Assembly (NCBI GenBank): GCA_029063695.1
Contig: JAIDNR010000333.1
Span: 1-5,583, forward strand
Source: Ruminococcus sp.
GTDB lineage: Bacteria > Bacillota > Clostridia > Oscillospirales > Ruminococcaceae
Length of the DNA stretch: 5,583 bases
Reading direction: 5' to 3'
Shown: piece after piece, positions 4,993-5,583 of the stretch
Layout: every line of letters begins with the position of its first letter
How positions within the stretch are numbered: position 1 is the first letter of the stretch
Translations under genes and position numbers: made by a program
The notes under the pieces: generated by a model
Told to the model about the DNA's origin: nothing
Databases searched by the model: none
Seen by the model: the letters and a program-made list of their open reading frames with translations, nothing else

Positions 4993-5583
4993 ATGGACAA
5001 GACAACAGCAGAAAAGCGGATTTCTGAGCTGACGGAACTTCTCAACAAGTACACATATCAGTATTATGTACTGAATAATCCCGAAGTAAGCGATTATGAT
5101 TTCGATATGCTTATGCAGGAACTCAAATCAATTGAGGAACAGTTTCCCGAACTTGTTTCTCCTTCTTCTCCTACTCAAAGAGTAGGCGGAATTGCTGAGG
5201 GCAAGTTTGAGAAAGTACAGCATAAAGTGCAGATGGCAAGCTTACAGGACGTTTTTTCAGTAGAACAGGTTGAGAATTTCATAAACAAATGCAAAGAAGA
5301 ACTGAACTTTCCTGAGTTTTCAGTCGAGCCTAAAATTGATGGTCTTTCTGTTTCTCTTGAATATACGGACGGTATTTTTACAAAAGGGTCAACTCGTGGT
5401 GACGGTTTTGTCGGCGAGGACGTTACAGCAAATCTTAAAACAATCCGTTCAATACCGCTGAAAATAAAGAATGCACCCGAATTTCTGGAAGTGAGAGGCG
5501 AAGTCTATATGCCGAGAAACAGTTTTCTTGAACTTGTTGAGCATCAGGAAAACAACGGTGAACAGCCTTTTAAAAATCCAAGA
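4993..5583 (+). CDS. ligA: NAD+-dependent DNA ligase LigA, N-terminal part (runs off the right edge)
   Basis: Seals nicks in duplex DNA during replication and repair, using NAD+ to form an enzyme-AMP intermediate in the cytoplasm. The visible 197 residues hold domain Ia (about 1-70), which binds the nicotinamide end of NAD+ (Y-Y-V-L-N-N-P-E-V-S-D, 24-34). The start of the adenylation domain follows: the active-site motif E-P-K-I-D-G with adenylated K114, then S-T-R-G-D-G (about 136-141), then E-V-R-G-E-V around E170. The sequence stops at the conserved F-K-N-P-R. The rest of the nucleotidyltransferase domain, the OB fold, zinc finger, HhH and BRCT domains would lie to the right (full length usually about 650-680 residues). 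An aromatic position usually Tyr in the S-D-x-x-Y-D motif is F37 here. The promoter is its own; this is a housekeeping gene, functionally unrelated to its left neighbours. Confidence 0.97.
   Translation, partial: MDKTTAEKRISELTELLNKYTYQYYVLNNPEVSDYDFDMLMQELKSIEEQFPELVSPSSPTQRVGGIAEGKFEKVQHKVQMASLQDVFSVEQVENFINKCKEELNFPEFSVEPKIDGLSVSLEYTDGIFTKGSTRGDGFVGEDVTANLKTIRSIPLKIKNAPEFLEVRGEVYMPRNSFLELVEHQENNGEQPFKNPR

Overview
The window looks like chromosomal DNA from a low-GC, anaerobic, plant-fibre-degrading member of the Firmicutes, most likely a rumen or gut Ruminococcus or a close relative. This rests on three things: a secreted GH9-CBM3c cellulase, AT-rich sigma-A-type promoters with TGn-extended -10 boxes and purine-rich Shine-Dalgarno sites, and the style of the sigma factor and its Thr-rich partner. 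The genus is an inference, not a proof.

Layout. (1) Minus strand, from the left edge to 1789: the N-terminal 596 residues of a secreted GH9 endo/processive cellulase with a CBM3c module. Its C-terminus lies beyond the window. (2) 1790-1997: a compact divergent intergenic region with two back-to-back sigma-A-type promoters and a strong hairpin in the leader of the rightward operon. (3) Plus strand 1998-3486: an ECF-type sigma factor, overlapped by 14 nt by a gene for a single-pass membrane protein. That protein has a short basic cytoplasmic tail and an outside part that is about 30% threonine; it is a candidate anti-sigma factor or sensor. (4) 3487-3549: a promoter region lying inside a large interrupted inverted repeat that also covers the next gene's Shine-Dalgarno. 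(5) 3550-4917: a lipoprotein resembling ABC-transporter solute-binding proteins, with no permease genes beside it. (6) 4918-4992: a near-consensus promoter. (7) 4993 to the right edge: the first 197 residues of NAD+-dependent DNA ligase LigA, a housekeeping gene with its own promoter.

How the genes may work together. The sigma factor, Thr-rich membrane protein and orphan binding lipoprotein have the parts of an envelope-sensing cassette: outside ligand or wall contact, membrane protein, released sigma factor. Their divergent placement next to a cellulase suggests, but does not show, a role in sensing polysaccharide or cell-surface state. This is the least ordinary part of the window. The cellulase and LigA are recognisable family members. 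No RNA genes, CRISPR arrays, insertion sequences or att sites were seen, and no gene-free stretch exceeds 300 bases.
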